A stretch of 22,070 nucleotides of DNA. Source: Bacteroides sp. Lineage in GTDB: Bacteria > Bacteroidota > Bacteroidia > Bacteroidales > Bacteroidaceae. The position numbers and the translations under genes are program-made. The notes under the pieces are model-generated. The model did no database searches, was not told the origin of the DNA, and worked only from the letters and a program-made list of their open reading frames with translations. The stretch spans positions 1-22,070 of the forward strand of contig DXLO01000033.1 in the NCBI GenBank assembly GCA_019414665.1, in the 5' to 3' direction. Shown here piece after piece: positions 1 through 6,842 of this stretch (the first letter of the stretch is position 1; every line of letters begins with the position of its first letter).

Positions 1-123
1 TCATTCATACACAATGCTTATATGCTTGAACGATTTATTTGCGTGTTCGGGATTAACCCAGACATGCAAGTTATTGACAAACTTTTCAAAGAACTCATTT
101 TATTTACTGCCAGAGCCGCTTAG
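1..123 (+). CDS. C-terminal fragment of an unidentified protein, cut by the left edge
   Basis: Frame 1 is open from the first base to a TAG at 121-123 and encodes 40 residues rich in aromatic and hydrophobic helix-like sequence (NAYMLERFICVFGINP, then KLFKELILFTARAA). It reads like a natural protein end and could be the ligand-binding end of a TetR/AcrR-type regulator, but that is a guess from composition. A 60-residue reading frame in another phase (14-196) overlaps it and looks less protein-like. The start lies outside the window. Confidence 0.5.
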   Translation, partial: SFIHNAYMLERFICVFGINPDMQVIDKLFKELILFTARAA

Positions 124-138
124 GCTTGGCGAATTTTT
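109..138 (+). terminator. possible terminator overlapping the stop of the left-edge gene
   Basis: GCCA(g)AGCC at 109-117 can pair with GGCTTGGC at 123-130, leaving a five-base loop and one bulged G. A TTTTT run follows at 134-138. The stem overlaps the TAG stop. The stem is imperfect, so confidence is limited. Confidence 0.4.
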
Positions 139-215
139 AACGAACTATTATTTTATAATAAAAAAAGCAAGACAGAAGGAAATATACTCTAAGTAATACA
201 GATAGTATATCCTTT

Positions 216-281
216 ATAGGGAAATTCCCTATTCATTATAGGAATTTGCCTGCATATTTATAGGATTTTCTATTCGTCTAT
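216..281 (+). repeat. three direct repeats with a 22-bp period upstream of the DUF4476 lipoprotein gene
   Basis: The heptamer TTATAGG occurs three times, with its ATAGG part starting at 216, 238 and 260, exactly 22 bp apart (about two helical turns). The first copy is part of a perfect palindrome, ATAGGGAA-A-TTCCCTAT, at 216-232. The other copies keep ATAGGA plus a T-rich stretch but lose the palindrome. The last copy overlaps the predicted -33 element at 273-276. This arrangement fits binding sites on one helix face for a regulator that recognises direct repeats; the regulator is unknown. Confidence 0.5.
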
Positions 282-305
282 CATTCATTTTATTGTCTAT
301 TTTTG
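273..305 (+). promoter_or_regulatory. predicted promoter of the DUF4476 lipoprotein gene
   Basis: A perfect Bacteroidota -7 element TATTTTTG (TAnnTTTG) lies at 298-305. TTCG at 273-276, one mismatch from TTTG, sits 21 bases upstream. Transcription would begin near 311, leaving a leader of about 15 bases before the ATG at 327. Confidence 0.5.
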
Positions 306-326
306 TAACACCAACCAAAAAGAATA

Positions 327-1283
327 ATGGATATGAAGAACTTTATGAAAGTCGTCATTATGGCAATCGTGCTACTGACTACAACCAGCTGCGGAGTTTT
401 AGATACCTCCTTACAGCGTTCCCGCCTGGCAGAAAGCCTACATACAGGTATGACAAAACGTGAAGTCGTTGACCTACTGGGAAATCCCGAGTTCAAACGT
501 TCCTACAATGGAATAGAGCAATGGGAATTTCATAAGATACACTTCAGCGGAGCAGTAACAACCATTCTGCTCGATTTTCAACACGATAAAGTCATTTCAT
601 TCAATTCATACGCAGGAGCTACCCCCTCTCCTGCCTACCCGCCTATAGCTATCTGTCCGCCTGCTCCTGTTGAAGAAAGACCTTCGCTGGCTTATCCGAC
701 AGACGATCAGGCATGGTTTCAGGAATTGTATCAGAAGGTAAAAGACAAGCCTTTCAAAGACGAACGTCTGAAAATACTCAGAGAAGCCGCACGCCAGTCA
801 GACTTTACCTGTGATGAAATCGTACAGTTGATGAAAATATTCAACTTCGACGATGAAAGACTGGAAGCATTGGTCATTCTGGAACCAACCATTATCGACC
901 GGGAAAATACCGACCGGATTGTTGATTCAATGACTTTTATATCGGGAGAGGAAAAAGCAAAAAACATACTGAACAAGAAGCATCACAGCGGTCGGCTATA
1001 TAGTGACGGTGAAATCAATGTATTATATGAAAAGGTAAAGGATGCTTTCTCATTCGATCAGCTAAAGATACTGCAAACAGGCATGAATGGCAGAAATATT
1101 ACATGCAAGCAATGTGTCAAACTGCTTTCTATATGTGATTTCGACAATGAACGGATAAAATTCCTGCAAGTCATGGCGCCTCACATATACGACTGCCACA
1201 ACCGTCAGCTAATCATTGATACAATGAGTTTCGCCTCAGGAAAAGATGAAGCACGCCAACTGATAGAACGATATTGCAAATAA
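327..1283 (+). CDS. lipoprotein with a BamE/SmpA-like module and two DUF4476 repeats
   Basis: 318 residues. The N terminus is a lipoprotein signal ending LLTTTSC, with C22 as the lipidated residue. Residues about 36-95 resemble the BamE/SmpA fold (GMTKREVVDLLGNPEF, then a G-I-E-Q-W-E-F strand). A Pro/Ala-rich linker covers about 98-123. Two homologous all-helical blocks follow, about 127-215 and 227-315; each has LYxKVKD, a KIL segment, FDxER and D-(S/T)-M-(T/S)-F-x-S-G. These match the DUF4476 family of Bacteroidota. Position 333 is an alternative ATG. The protein is predicted to be periplasmic or outer-membrane anchored. Function is unknown; the BamE-like part suggests an envelope role, which is inference. 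Confidence 0.8.
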   Translation: MDMKNFMKVVIMAIVLLTTTSCGVLDTSLQRSRLAESLHTGMTKREVVDLLGNPEFKRSYNGIEQWEFHKIHFSGAVTTILLDFQHDKVISFNSYAGATPSPAYPPIAICPPAPVEERPSLAYPTDDQAWFQELYQKVKDKPFKDERLKILREAARQSDFTCDEIVQLMKIFNFDDERLEALVILEPTIIDRENTDRIVDSMTFISGEEKAKNILNKKHHSGRLYSDGEINVLYEKVKDAFSFDQLKILQTGMNGRNITCKQCVKLLSICDFDNERIKFLQVMAPHIYDCHNRQLIIDTMSFASGKDEARQLIERYCK

Positions 1284-1297
1284 CTTTCATTCAAACA

Positions 1298-1341
1298 AAA
1301 AAGCATTTCCCATCCACACAAAGGAAGAGGAAATGCTTTTT
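1298..1341. terminator. bidirectional terminator between convergent genes
   Basis: AAAAAGCATTTCC at 1298-1310 is perfectly complementary to GGAAATGCTTTTT at 1329-1341, with an 18-base loop. The flanking A and T runs give it terminator character in both directions. It serves the lipoprotein gene (+) and the MscS gene (-), whose stop is at 1367. Confidence 0.85.
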
Positions 1342-1366
1342 CCGTTTTTTTATGTAAAAATCACAA

Positions 1367-2233
1367 TCAGTCTTTTGCCTGATGAACAGTAAGCTGCGGG
1401 AACGGGAATCCGATACCTTCCTTATTGAATGTATCGTACACGATTTTATTCATGTCAAAATATACATCCCAGTAATCAGCTGTCTTAGCCCACGCACGGA
1501 CCTTAATATCCACACTGCTTGCCGAAAGAGCTCCCAAAGCAATCATCGGAGCCGGATCCTTCAATATACGAGGATCTGCATCGATAATACGCTGCAATAC
1601 GGCTTTTACCTTTTCGAAATCTTCACCATATTCTACTCCGAATACCCATTCAGCACGACGTGTTTCCTGTTTGTTGTAATTTGTAATGGCATTGCTGCTC
1701 AATGCACCATTCGGAACATAGATGACTTTATTATCTACTGTTGTCAGAATAGTATGGAATATCTGAATTTCGCGTACAGTACCATTCGCATTCTGGCCTT
1801 CTATATAGTCGCCTACCTTAAAAGGTTTAAATACCAGAATAATCAATCCTCCTGCAAAGTTGGAAAGATTTCCAGACAAAGCCATACCAATAGCAACACC
1901 GGCAGAAGCCAGCAAGGCTGCAAAGCTGGTAGTTTCTACTCCCAGACGGCTAACAATAGCAAAAGCCAATATCAGATTCAGCAATATACTGACAAGGCTT
2001 CTCAAAAAAGTCTGCACACTGATTTCAAGCTTTCTCTTTTCCAGAATGCGTGCAAGCAAACGTCCGACTTGCTTGATGATAAAGCGGCCGACAATATAAA
2101 TAATGATTGCTCCTAACAGGTCTTTTCCTACCTCAATACCCCAGTCAAGCAACTTCGACAGCAGCTGTTCTACATCTACTCCCTTAGAACCTGCACTCAG
2201 GAAAGTTCCATTCAATAAAGATGATAATAACAT
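1367..2233 (-). CDS. small-conductance mechanosensitive channel, MscS family
   Basis: 288 residues, the size of the compact MscS class. An inner-membrane channel that would open under membrane tension and release solutes on hypo-osmotic shock. Hydrophobic segments lie at about 38-55 and 82-100. The pore helix has the family pattern of small residues, AALLASAGVAIGMALSGNLS, then FAGGLIILVFKPFKVGDYI leading into the beta domain. The signature VREIQIFHT, then VIYVPNGALSS, matches MscS. The C-terminal alpha/beta domain is complete. It starts 28 bases after the YciO-type gene, so the two are probably cotranscribed. No Shine-Dalgarno site is visible, as is usual in Bacteroidota. Confidence 0.92.
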   Translation of the reverse strand: MLLSSLLNGTFLSAGSKGVDVEQLLSKLLDWGIEVGKDLLGAIIIYIVGRFIIKQVGRLLARILEKRKLEISVQTFLRSLVSILLNLILAFAIVSRLGVETTSFAALLASAGVAIGMALSGNLSNFAGGLIILVFKPFKVGDYIEGQNANGTVREIQIFHTILTTVDNKVIYVPNGALSSNAITNYNKQETRRAEWVFGVEYGEDFEKVKAVLQRIIDADPRILKDPAPMIALGALSASSVDIKVRAWAKTADYWDVYFDMNKIVYDTFNKEGIGFPFPQLTVHQAKD

Positions 2234-2261
2234 AGTTGTTTTATTTTAAATTGATTAATAT

Positions 2262-2879
2262 TTATTCTTCCAATACCCCTTTGCCCTGACGAATTATTTC
2301 GGGCACATCTTCACAACAATTTATAACGGTAGAAGGTTCAACGCCTCCTATGCCTCCGTCTATCACTAAATCAACTTCCGAACCAAATTTCTCGTCTATA
2401 AGCTCCGGATCGGTAACATATTCGACATCTTCATCCGGATTCAAGGGTAAAGTAGTGGTAAGAATAGGTGCATCAAGTAAATGACATATTTCACGAATAA
2501 TATTATTGTCCGGCACACGAATTCCTACTTCCTTCCGGTTACGGAATATCTTAGGCAACCGGCTGTCTGCATTAAGGACAAATGTAAACGGTCCGGGCAG
2601 ATTTCGCTTCATCAACTTAAAGGTAGCATTGCTTACACGGGCATATTCGCTGATATTGCTCAAGTCGCAGCAAATAATAGAGAGGTTGTTTTTACGCGGA
2701 TCGATATTCTTCAACTTGCAGATTCGTTCGATCGGCCGTTCTTTCAGGGCATGACAACCCATAGCATACATGGTATCGGTGGGATAAATGATTATCCCAC
2801 CGTCATTCAATATATCCACAATGTGCTGCAACACATCGGAATCGTTATTCTTGGAATATAATTTCTGTATCATAATCAC
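2262..2879 (-). CDS. Sua5/YrdC/YciO family protein, YciO-like
   Basis: 205 residues forming a single YrdC-like domain. Recognisable segments are IIIYPTDTMYAMGC, PGPFTFVL, VGIRVPDN, VDLVIDGGIGG and STVINC. The Sua5/TsaC branch makes threonylcarbamoyl-AMP for the t6A modification of tRNA. This protein lines up better with the YciO branch: it has IERICKLK followed by NLSIICCDLS, FKLMKRNLPG, and no obvious KxRxxKP motif after strand two. A direct t6A role is therefore uncertain, as YciO proteins are poorly characterised. The second Met (ATG at 2871-2873) is a plausible alternative start. It leads a probable two-gene unit with mscS. Confidence 0.85.
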   Translation of the reverse strand: MIMIQKLYSKNNDSDVLQHIVDILNDGGIIIYPTDTMYAMGCHALKERPIERICKLKNIDPRKNNLSIICCDLSNISEYARVSNATFKLMKRNLPGPFTFVLNADSRLPKIFRNRKEVGIRVPDNNIIREICHLLDAPILTTTLPLNPDEDVEYVTDPELIDEKFGSEVDLVIDGGIGGVEPSTVINCCEDVPEIIRQGKGVLEE

Positions 2880-2886
2880 AAATATA
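2879..2886 (-). promoter_or_regulatory. candidate -7 element upstream of the YciO-type gene
   Basis: The minus strand reads TATATTTG, an exact TAnnTTTG match. It abuts the annotated start codon, and no good -33 element sits at the expected distance. If real, translation would start at the second Met with almost no leader. Weak support. Confidence 0.3.
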
Positions 2887-2955
2887 GCACTTTTTAAAAT
2901 GCAATGACTTTTTTATCTGTGATTATTCATTTCAGGCTTTTAAAAATACAACTGG

Positions 2956-3936
2956 TTACCAGCAATGATGTACCAGAGGACGGATATGCTTATCGTATAC
3001 TTGGCGTACCACCTCCATTTCTTCATGTGAAAAAGGAGGCAAAGAAGAAGCTTTGACATTTTCCATTATCTGAGCAGGAGAACTTGCTCCCGAAATGACA
3101 GTACTGACTTCGGGATACATCAGAATATATCTTAAAGCACGAGCTGCAAGATTATCTGTATGCAACAGCTGTTTCAGCTCGCGTGCAGCCTTCACGCCTG
3201 TCATATAGTCTACTCCTGAAAAAGTTTCCCCCTTATCGAAAAGCTCTCCGTTTCTGTTGTAACAGCGGTGATCAGCTTTTCCAAATGTTGTTTCTTCTGA
3301 GTATTTTCCTGTCAGCAGTCCACTAGCCAAAGGTACACGGACTATGATTCCGACATTTTGTTTACTTGCTTTCGGAAACAATTCTTCTGCCGGCTTCAAA
3401 CGAAACATATTAAAAATAACTTCAATGGCAGATATGTCATAATTCAATGCTTCCAGTGCTTCGTCTACCTTTTCTACACTGACACCATAATGACAGATTT
3501 TACCCTGCCGTTTCAATTTATCAAGAACATAAAAAATCTCCGGATTCCGGTATACTTCAGTAGGCGGACAGTGAAGCAAAACCAGATCAAGGCTATCAAC
3601 GTCCATATTCTTAAGTGAAGCATCCACAAATTTCACGATATTTTCTTCATTATATCCCGCTGAAACATGTGGATTAAGCTTTCTACCACATTTGGTTACT
3701 ACAAACACTTTATCTTTCTTGCCTTTCAGAAACTTCCCGACAGTATGTTCACTCATTCCATCCTGATAAATATCAGCCGTATCAATCAGATTTACCCCTT
3801 GTTCGTATGCAACCTGCAATGTATTCATAGCTACCTGCTCATCAAAAGGATCTCCCCATTTAGAACCAAGTTGCCAAGTTCCTAAAGATACCTCACTCGC
3901 TTTAAATCCAGTTTTTCCAAAAACTCTATAATTCAT
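2956..3936 (-). CDS. aldo/keto reductase
   Basis: 326 residues, the usual length for an NAD(P)H-dependent cytosolic reductase with a TIM-barrel fold. The catalytic tetrad is visible as D52 and Y57 in LIDTADIY, K82 in VVTKCG and H122 in LLHCPP. N-terminal MNYRVFGKTGFKASEVSLGT is typical of the family, and the C-terminal ALRYILMYPEVSTVISGASS carries the cofactor phosphate-binding region. The substrate cannot be read from sequence. It diverges from an HxlR-type regulator gene with 183 bases between the start codons, which suggests, but does not prove, that the regulator controls it. Confidence 0.92.
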   Translation of the reverse strand: MNYRVFGKTGFKASEVSLGTWQLGSKWGDPFDEQVAMNTLQVAYEQGVNLIDTADIYQDGMSEHTVGKFLKGKKDKVFVVTKCGRKLNPHVSAGYNEENIVKFVDASLKNMDVDSLDLVLLHCPPTEVYRNPEIFYVLDKLKRQGKICHYGVSVEKVDEALEALNYDISAIEVIFNMFRLKPAEELFPKASKQNVGIIVRVPLASGLLTGKYSEETTFGKADHRCYNRNGELFDKGETFSGVDYMTGVKAARELKQLLHTDNLAARALRYILMYPEVSTVISGASSPAQIMENVKASSLPPFSHEEMEVVRQVYDKHIRPLVHHCW

Positions 3937-3989
3937 ACTATGATTTTTTATATAACTACTACGGCTCTAACACGTGCCTCTTTTTACAG

Positions 3990-4021
3990 CAAAAGTAAAG
4001 GATATTATCAGCCGTTGCAAT
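3990..4021 (-). promoter_or_regulatory. predicted promoter of the aldo/keto reductase gene
   Basis: Read on the minus strand: -33 ATTG (4018-4021), 20 bases, then -7 TACTTTTG (3990-3997), an exact TAnnTTTG match. This leaves a leader of roughly 45 bases before the start at 3936. A short CGAT/ATCG inverted pair at 4025-4038 lies just upstream and could be part of an operator. Confidence 0.6.
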
Positions 4022-4088
4022 ACACGATAAAATAATCGGATACCAACAACTTTATCCATATATTGATTATCAAGCAAATAAAAAGAAC

Positions 4089-4096
4089 TATCTTTG
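4089..4096 (+). promoter_or_regulatory. predicted -7 element of the HxlR gene
   Basis: TATCTTTG is an exact TAnnTTTG match. An ATTG at 4062-4065 is the best -33 candidate, though its 23-base spacing is long. The element lies downstream of the longest possible start (4063), which supports initiation at the ATG at 4120. Confidence 0.5.
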
Positions 4097-4119
4097 CAAG
4101 TAAACTAAAAATAACATGC

Positions 4120-4455
4120 ATGTATAAAAGAAAAACACTTCTTGATCTTTCTTGCGGAATCCGCATTACAATGGAAATTATCGGTTCAAAATGGAAGCCT
4201 TGCCTGATAGATGCACTGAGAGAAACTCCCAAACGTCCCAGCCAGCTTCACCGTGAAATACCAGAGGCCATCTCTCGCGTGCTAGATCAGAATCTGAGAG
4301 AGCTCGAAGCACACGGCATCATAGAAAAGAAAATATATGCAGAACTACCTCCCCACAGCGAATACGCACTGACAGAATTAGGCAAAAGTGTATTGCCTTT
4401 GATAGACATACTGGATGAATGGGGAGAAAACCACCGATATATCTTCGAAAAATAA
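4120..4455 (+). CDS. HxlR-family winged-helix transcriptional regulator
   Basis: 111 residues from the ATG at 4120; a longer frame opens at 4063, but the predicted promoter lies inside that extension. The sequence has the HxlR layout: CGIRITMEIIGSKWKPCLID near the start, then RPSQLHREIPEAISRVLDQNLRELEAHGIIEK as the recognition helix and wing approach, and YALTELGKSVLPLIDILDEWG at the end. The single Cys in LSCGI is where HxlR proteins often carry a sensing cysteine. It is likely a dimeric DNA-binding repressor or activator responding to electrophiles or redox stress. It is divergent from the aldo/keto reductase, its likeliest target; this is inference from layout. Confidence 0.9.
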   Translation: MYKRKTLLDLSCGIRITMEIIGSKWKPCLIDALRETPKRPSQLHREIPEAISRVLDQNLRELEAHGIIEKKIYAELPPHSEYALTELGKSVLPLIDILDEWGENHRYIFEK

Positions 4456-4459
4456 ATAA

Positions 4460-4508
4460 AAAAGAACCGTATCATAGCTCATCAAATAGAGCCTGATACA
4501 GTTCTTTT
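4460..4508. terminator. bidirectional terminator between HxlR and flavodiiron genes
   Basis: AAAAGAACCGTATCA at 4460-4474 pairs with TGATACAGTTCTTTT at 4494-4508 with one mismatch, closing a 19-base loop. A and T tracts on either side make it usable from both strands. It ends the HxlR transcript and probably the minus-strand flavodiiron operon, whose last stop is at 4586. Confidence 0.85.
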
Positions 4509-4523
4509 ATGTTTGTATACCAG

Positions 4524-4546
4524 AGTATATAAGTTTACTATATACT
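4524..4546. other. AT-rich perfect inverted repeat
   Basis: AGTATAT at 4524-4530 is perfectly repeated inverted as ATATACT at 4540-4546, with a nine-base loop. It lies between the flavodiiron stop and the terminator. There is no T run, so it could be a 3' mRNA end structure or a chance AT palindrome. Confidence 0.3.
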
Positions 4547-4585
4547 TATTTTAGCTTTAACGCTTCTCTTTTTCTACCAGCACAA

Positions 4586-5773
4586 TCAACGGTCAGCTTT
4601 CAAACGGTCTGCCATAGCTTTTGCCAGTTCCTTAGCCTGACGGCAAGTATCTTCCTTCATACTCTGCTTCATTTCTACCGGATTGCCAACAACCTCGAAT
4701 TTAAGCTTTTCTGTATATTCACCGATTTTCTTGACTGCGGCACTAGCCCATGTAAACGAACCGAAATATCCCATTACGCGATTCTTCATCTCGCGGGCAG
4801 CCACCTTGCTCAACAAAGCTTCCATTTCGGGATATAAGTTCATGTTGTAAGTAGTACATCCTGCAATCAGACCTTTATATTTAAAGATATCTGCCAAGAT
4901 AAATGAATGATGAGTTTTCGAAACATTGTGCATTACAATATTCTTGATACCCTGGGCACTTAATTCTTCAGCTATGGTTTCTGCAAGTTCTTCTGTATTG
5001 CCATACATTGTACCGTAAACAATAACCACACCTTCTTCACCTTCGTAGCGGCTCATTTTATCATACATATCGATAACCTGAGGAATCTTTTCTTCCCATA
5101 CAGGACCGTGAGTAGAACAGATCATCTTGATAGGCAGTCCACTACATTTCTGCAAAGCTTTCTGTACCGGATTTCCAAACTTTCCTACAATATTGGAATA
5201 ATAACGACGCATTTCATTCCAATAAATATCTGTATTGATATTCTTATCGATACATCCTCCATTCAGTGCTCCGAAGCATCCGAAAGCATCACCAGAGAAT
5301 AAGATACCTTCTGTTTCATCGAAAGTCACCATTGTTTCAGGCCAGTGTACCATCGGAACCAGATAGAAACGTAAATTATGATGTCCTAATTTCAGGAAAT
5401 CACCGTCACCTACAACATAACGGTCACCACCTACTCCATAATAACCTTCTACCATATCGAAAGTTTTCTTGTTTCCAACCAATACGATATCAGGATAATA
5501 CTGCTTAATCAGTGCAATAGAGCCAGAATGGTCGGGTTCCATATGATTAATAATCAAATAATTGATTTTGCGGTCACCGATAACGGCGCGAATTTTCTTC
5601 AAATAAACTTCGAAAAATGCTACATCAACAGTATCTACCAGCGCTACCATTTCATCGTCGGCAATCAGATATGAGTTATAAGACACACCATAAGGCAGCG
5701 GCCAAAGATTTTCGAACAACGCTTTTGAGCGGTCGTTCACACCTACGTAATGTACTTTTCCTTTAATTTCCAT
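4586..5773 (-). CDS. flavodiiron protein (A-type flavoprotein, oxygen/NO reductase)
   Basis: 395 residues with the standard two-domain architecture. The N-terminal metallo-beta-lactamase-like domain keeps all expected diiron ligands: H77, E79 and D81 in NHMEPDHSG, H143 in MVHWPET, D162 in SGDAFG and H222 in STHGP. The C-terminal flavodoxin domain starts near residue 247 and has the FMN phosphate loop YGTMYGNTE (253-261). Such soluble enzymes reduce O2 to water or NO to N2O in anaerobes using electrons from rubredoxin-type donors; no rubredoxin is fused here. Its ATG lies inside the 3' end of the upstream radical SAM gene (11-base overlap), indicating translational coupling. Choice between O2 and NO cannot be made from sequence. 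Confidence 0.95.
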   Translation of the reverse strand: MEIKGKVHYVGVNDRSKALFENLWPLPYGVSYNSYLIADDEMVALVDTVDVAFFEVYLKKIRAVIGDRKINYLIINHMEPDHSGSIALIKQYYPDIVLVGNKKTFDMVEGYYGVGGDRYVVGDGDFLKLGHHNLRFYLVPMVHWPETMVTFDETEGILFSGDAFGCFGALNGGCIDKNINTDIYWNEMRRYYSNIVGKFGNPVQKALQKCSGLPIKMICSTHGPVWEEKIPQVIDMYDKMSRYEGEEGVVIVYGTMYGNTEELAETIAEELSAQGIKNIVMHNVSKTHHSFILADIFKYKGLIAGCTTYNMNLYPEMEALLSKVAAREMKNRVMGYFGSFTWASAAVKKIGEYTEKLKFEVVGNPVEMKQSMKEDTCRQAKELAKAMADRLKADR

Positions 5774-6734
5774 TTTTGTTATCCGAATTAATTATACTAT
5801 ATTTTTTACTACAATGCTTTCCTTGCCATGCATCACGTTCTTCCATCCGGCGCTTCAGTCTGGTTGTAAACTCATGGTTTTTCAGTCCCCAGTCAGGAGC
5901 TATCAGCAATTCTTTGGGCGACTGCGAAACAAATCGCTCCAAAACCAAATCCGGCCGAAGGTGTTCTATATAGTCGATAGCCAAATCAATATATTCATCG
6001 ACCGTATATAAATGAAAATCCTCCGGATGTTGTGCGAATTCATGGGCCATACGCGTACCCTTTATCAGCTGCAGCTGATGCATTTTCAGCGTTGTCAGTG
6101 GCAACTGAGATAAGGCCTCAGCCTGACGGATCAACTTTTCAGAATCTTCCCCAGGCAAACCCAATATCACATGTCCACCTGTCAAGATCCCTCTTCCGGC
6201 CGTACGACGTACAGCATCTTCCGTACATGCAAATGTATGTCCCCGGTTTATCCGTGCCAGTGTATGATCATCAGTGCTTTCTATGCCATATTCAACCAGC
6301 AGGAAAGTCTGGCGGTTCAGTTCTTCCAGATAGTCCAACAACGAATCGGGCATACAATCCGGACGCGTACCGATGACCAGCCCCACAACGTTTTCTACAT
6401 CCAAAGCCTCTTCATACATTCGCTTCAGCTGTTCTAATTCTCCGTAAGTATTTGTATACGCCTGAAAATAGGCAAGATATTTCATCTGAGGATATTTGCG
6501 GGCAAAGAACAGCTTGCCTTCTTCCAACTGTGTGGTTACCGTTTTCTCTGTACGGCAATATTCCGGATTAAACGTCTGATTGTTACAATATGTACACCCT
6601 CCATACCCTTTTGAGCCATCACGGTTAGGACAAGTAAAACCCGCATTAACCGAAAGTTTCTGTACCTTGAACGGAAACTGCTTCGTTAAAAAACCGGCAA
6701 AGTCATTATATCGTAACTGTTTATCCATCTGCAT
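5763..6734 (-). CDS. radical SAM protein, TIGR01212/YhcC family
   Basis: 323 residues if started at the ATG at 6732-6734; the open frame extends to 6779, but the predicted promoter lies in that extension. The iron-sulfur cysteines form a C-x11-C-x2-C pattern, CPNRDGSKGYGGCTYC, as in TIGR01212 proteins. Further family features are YFQAYTNTYG, VVGLVIGTRPDC, LVEYGIES and GGHVILGLPGE. The family is related to Elp3-like radical SAM enzymes; its reaction is not well established. The ATG at 6726-6728 (MDKQLRYND) is an equally plausible start. It overlaps the flavodiiron gene by 11 bases and should be cotranscribed with it. Confidence 0.9.
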   Translation of the reverse strand: MQMDKQLRYNDFAGFLTKQFPFKVQKLSVNAGFTCPNRDGSKGYGGCTYCNNQTFNPEYCRTEKTVTTQLEEGKLFFARKYPQMKYLAYFQAYTNTYGELEQLKRMYEEALDVENVVGLVIGTRPDCMPDSLLDYLEELNRQTFLLVEYGIESTDDHTLARINRGHTFACTEDAVRRTAGRGILTGGHVILGLPGEDSEKLIRQAEALSQLPLTTLKMHQLQLIKGTRMAHEFAQHPEDFHLYTVDEYIDLAIDYIEHLRPDLVLERFVSQSPKELLIAPDWGLKNHEFTTRLKRRMEERDAWQGKHCSKKYSIINSDNKNGN

Positions 6735-6748
6735 ACAATTTGCGGAAG

Positions 6749-6780
6749 CAAAGATAATCGTTTTTTTGAGAACAAACAAA
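6749..6780 (-). promoter_or_regulatory. promoter of the radical SAM-flavodiiron operon
   Basis: On the minus strand there is a perfect -33 TTTG (6777-6780), a 20-base spacer and a perfect -7 TATCTTTG (6749-6756). This is the best promoter in the window. Transcription should start near 6743, which excludes the upstream start at 6779. The -33 element is made from the end of the T run of the preceding terminator. Confidence 0.75.
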
Positions 6781-6819
6781 AAATGTTCCCCAGCACATAC
6801 CAGTTACTGAGGAACATTT
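6778..6819 (-). terminator. terminator of the susC-susD-tlpA operon
   Basis: On the minus strand AAATGTTCC (6819-6811) pairs perfectly with GGAACATTT (6789-6781), with a 21-base loop, and runs into a T tract at 6783-6778. It lies 24 bases after the stop of the thioredoxin gene. Confidence 0.75.
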
Positions 6820-6842
6820 CAAGAAAAATAACCTTACAGAGG

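Noticed and set aside
14..196. 60-residue frame at the left end
   Set aside because: It overlaps the frame-1 gene end, which reads more like a protein, and it has no promoter or homologous features.
1382..2116. 244-residue open frame antisense to the MscS gene
   Set aside because: It is a shadow of a well-supported channel gene; its translation is rich in Cys, Ser and Gln without recognisable domains.
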